Shown piece by piece: positions 63,644 through 64,000 of a stretch of DNA of 64,000 bases (positions are counted from its first letter, which is position 1; every line of letters begins with the position of its first letter). This DNA is from Gimesia fumaroli (GTDB lineage Bacteria > Planctomycetota > Planctomycetia > Planctomycetales > Planctomycetaceae). The stretch is from NCBI RefSeq assembly GCF_007754425.1, contig NZ_CP037452.1:3571164-3635163 (forward strand). Direction: 5' to 3'. The notes below the pieces were generated by a model. The model was given only the letters and a program-made list of their open reading frames with translations, was not told the DNA's origin and ran no database searches. The position numbers and the translations under genes were made by a program.

Positions 63644-64000
63644 GTGAATAAAGTCGAAACGATTCTAACTGCGAAAGAGGCGCAGATGCTCTCTGCCTGG
63701 AGACGGAGTACGCAGTCGGTCGCTGCCTTTAATGAAGAACTGGATAAAATAGGAAGAAAGCAATCGCGAAACAAACAGCAGTCTGGTCGTTTCTTCAGGG
63801 GAATGAGTAGTGGTCTAGCTGGAATGGTTGGTGGTTATATTTCGGTCGCCGGAGCTGCTGGAATCCTGATGAACAAAAACAGGGAGATCCTCACACAGAC
63901 TGAAGAAGTCGGCAAGAAGTTTGACGAGATCTTCCGTAAATTGCGTGTTCAATCTGGGCTTCGAGGAATCCAGGGAACGGAAGCACAGGAAAGAGTCCTT
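63644..64000 (+). CDS. Tape measure protein, N-terminal part (runs off window)
   Basis: GTG 63644 opens a frame to the window end (119 codons): VNKVETILTAKEAQMLSAWR, QSVAAFNEELDKIGRKQSRN, a Gly-rich hydrophobic stretch (GMSSGLAGMVGGYISVAGAA), then helices. The helical, Gly-rich hydrophobic pattern and place after the tail genes fit a tape measure protein. AGG upstream is weak. Confidence 0.65.
   Translation, partial: MNKVETILTAKEAQMLSAWRRSTQSVAAFNEELDKIGRKQSRNKQQSGRFFRGMSSGLAGMVGGYISVAGAAGILMNKNREILTQTEEVGKKFDEIFRKLRVQSGLRGIQGTEAQERVL

Overview
The window looks like a piece of a Planctomycetes chromosome, most like Gimesia or a relative; this is inferred from protein style, not from a search. 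The left half (1-31.8 kb) is ordinary host DNA. It carries the end of a Tad/Flp-pilus operon (cpaB-cpaC-cpaE) and folC. A PilM-led three-gene operon on the minus strand encodes Gly/Met/Pro-rich membrane proteins. A GH38-like protein sits next to cmk. Next come a Cys-rich outer-membrane protein, an NtrC-type sigma-54 regulator, a phosphoesterase-yidC-mnmE cluster, an SLC13 transporter and a universal stress protein. The last host genes are a TIM-barrel isomerase, a formylmethanofuran-dehydrogenase-B-like C1 gene and an HD-GYP protein.

A tRNA-Phe(GAA) at 31817-31889 marks the left edge of an integrated element that runs off the right end of the window. A tyrosine recombinase (32771-33739) lies just inside. 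It is followed by small early genes, a phage-borne csrA, and a winged-helix replication-initiator candidate whose own coding sequence holds seven TGATCA repeats (a lambda-O-like origin layout). A DUF4031/ASCH-like gene closes this block. From 49.2 kb the element is a recognisable tailed-phage morphogenesis module: lysis-like small membrane and lipoproteins, a Mu Gam-like protein, a GC-rich cos/pac candidate, Nu1-like small and GpA-like large terminase, lambda-type portal, S49 protease with overlapping scaffold, decoration protein, Mu gpT-like capsid, connectors, tail genes and the start of a tape measure.

Between them (36.9-49 kb) is an accessory region of lower GC in which genes are separated by one recurring 32-nt element. 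It has a 13-nt arm (consensus AATGACCGGGTAA), six variable bases, and the reverse-complement arm. Eleven copies are seen, usually touching or just past a stop codon and often only about 30 nt before the next start. It behaves like a cassette boundary and is the most unusual structure in the window.

The same region holds a large TIR/NB-ARC/TPR (NLR-like) gene on the minus strand. It is split twice: by an A10 run containing the dnaX-type slippery heptamer A AAA AAG between TIR and NB-ARC, and by a 1273-bp IS3-family element (45201-46473, 4-bp target duplication CCTG) inside NB-ARC. Removing the IS and one duplication restores the NB-ARC frame exactly. A truncated DUF4062 fragment, a two-repeat HNR protein, a secreted endonuclease/exonuclease/phosphatase-family protein with a lamin-tail-like domain, and several unknown small genes share this region.
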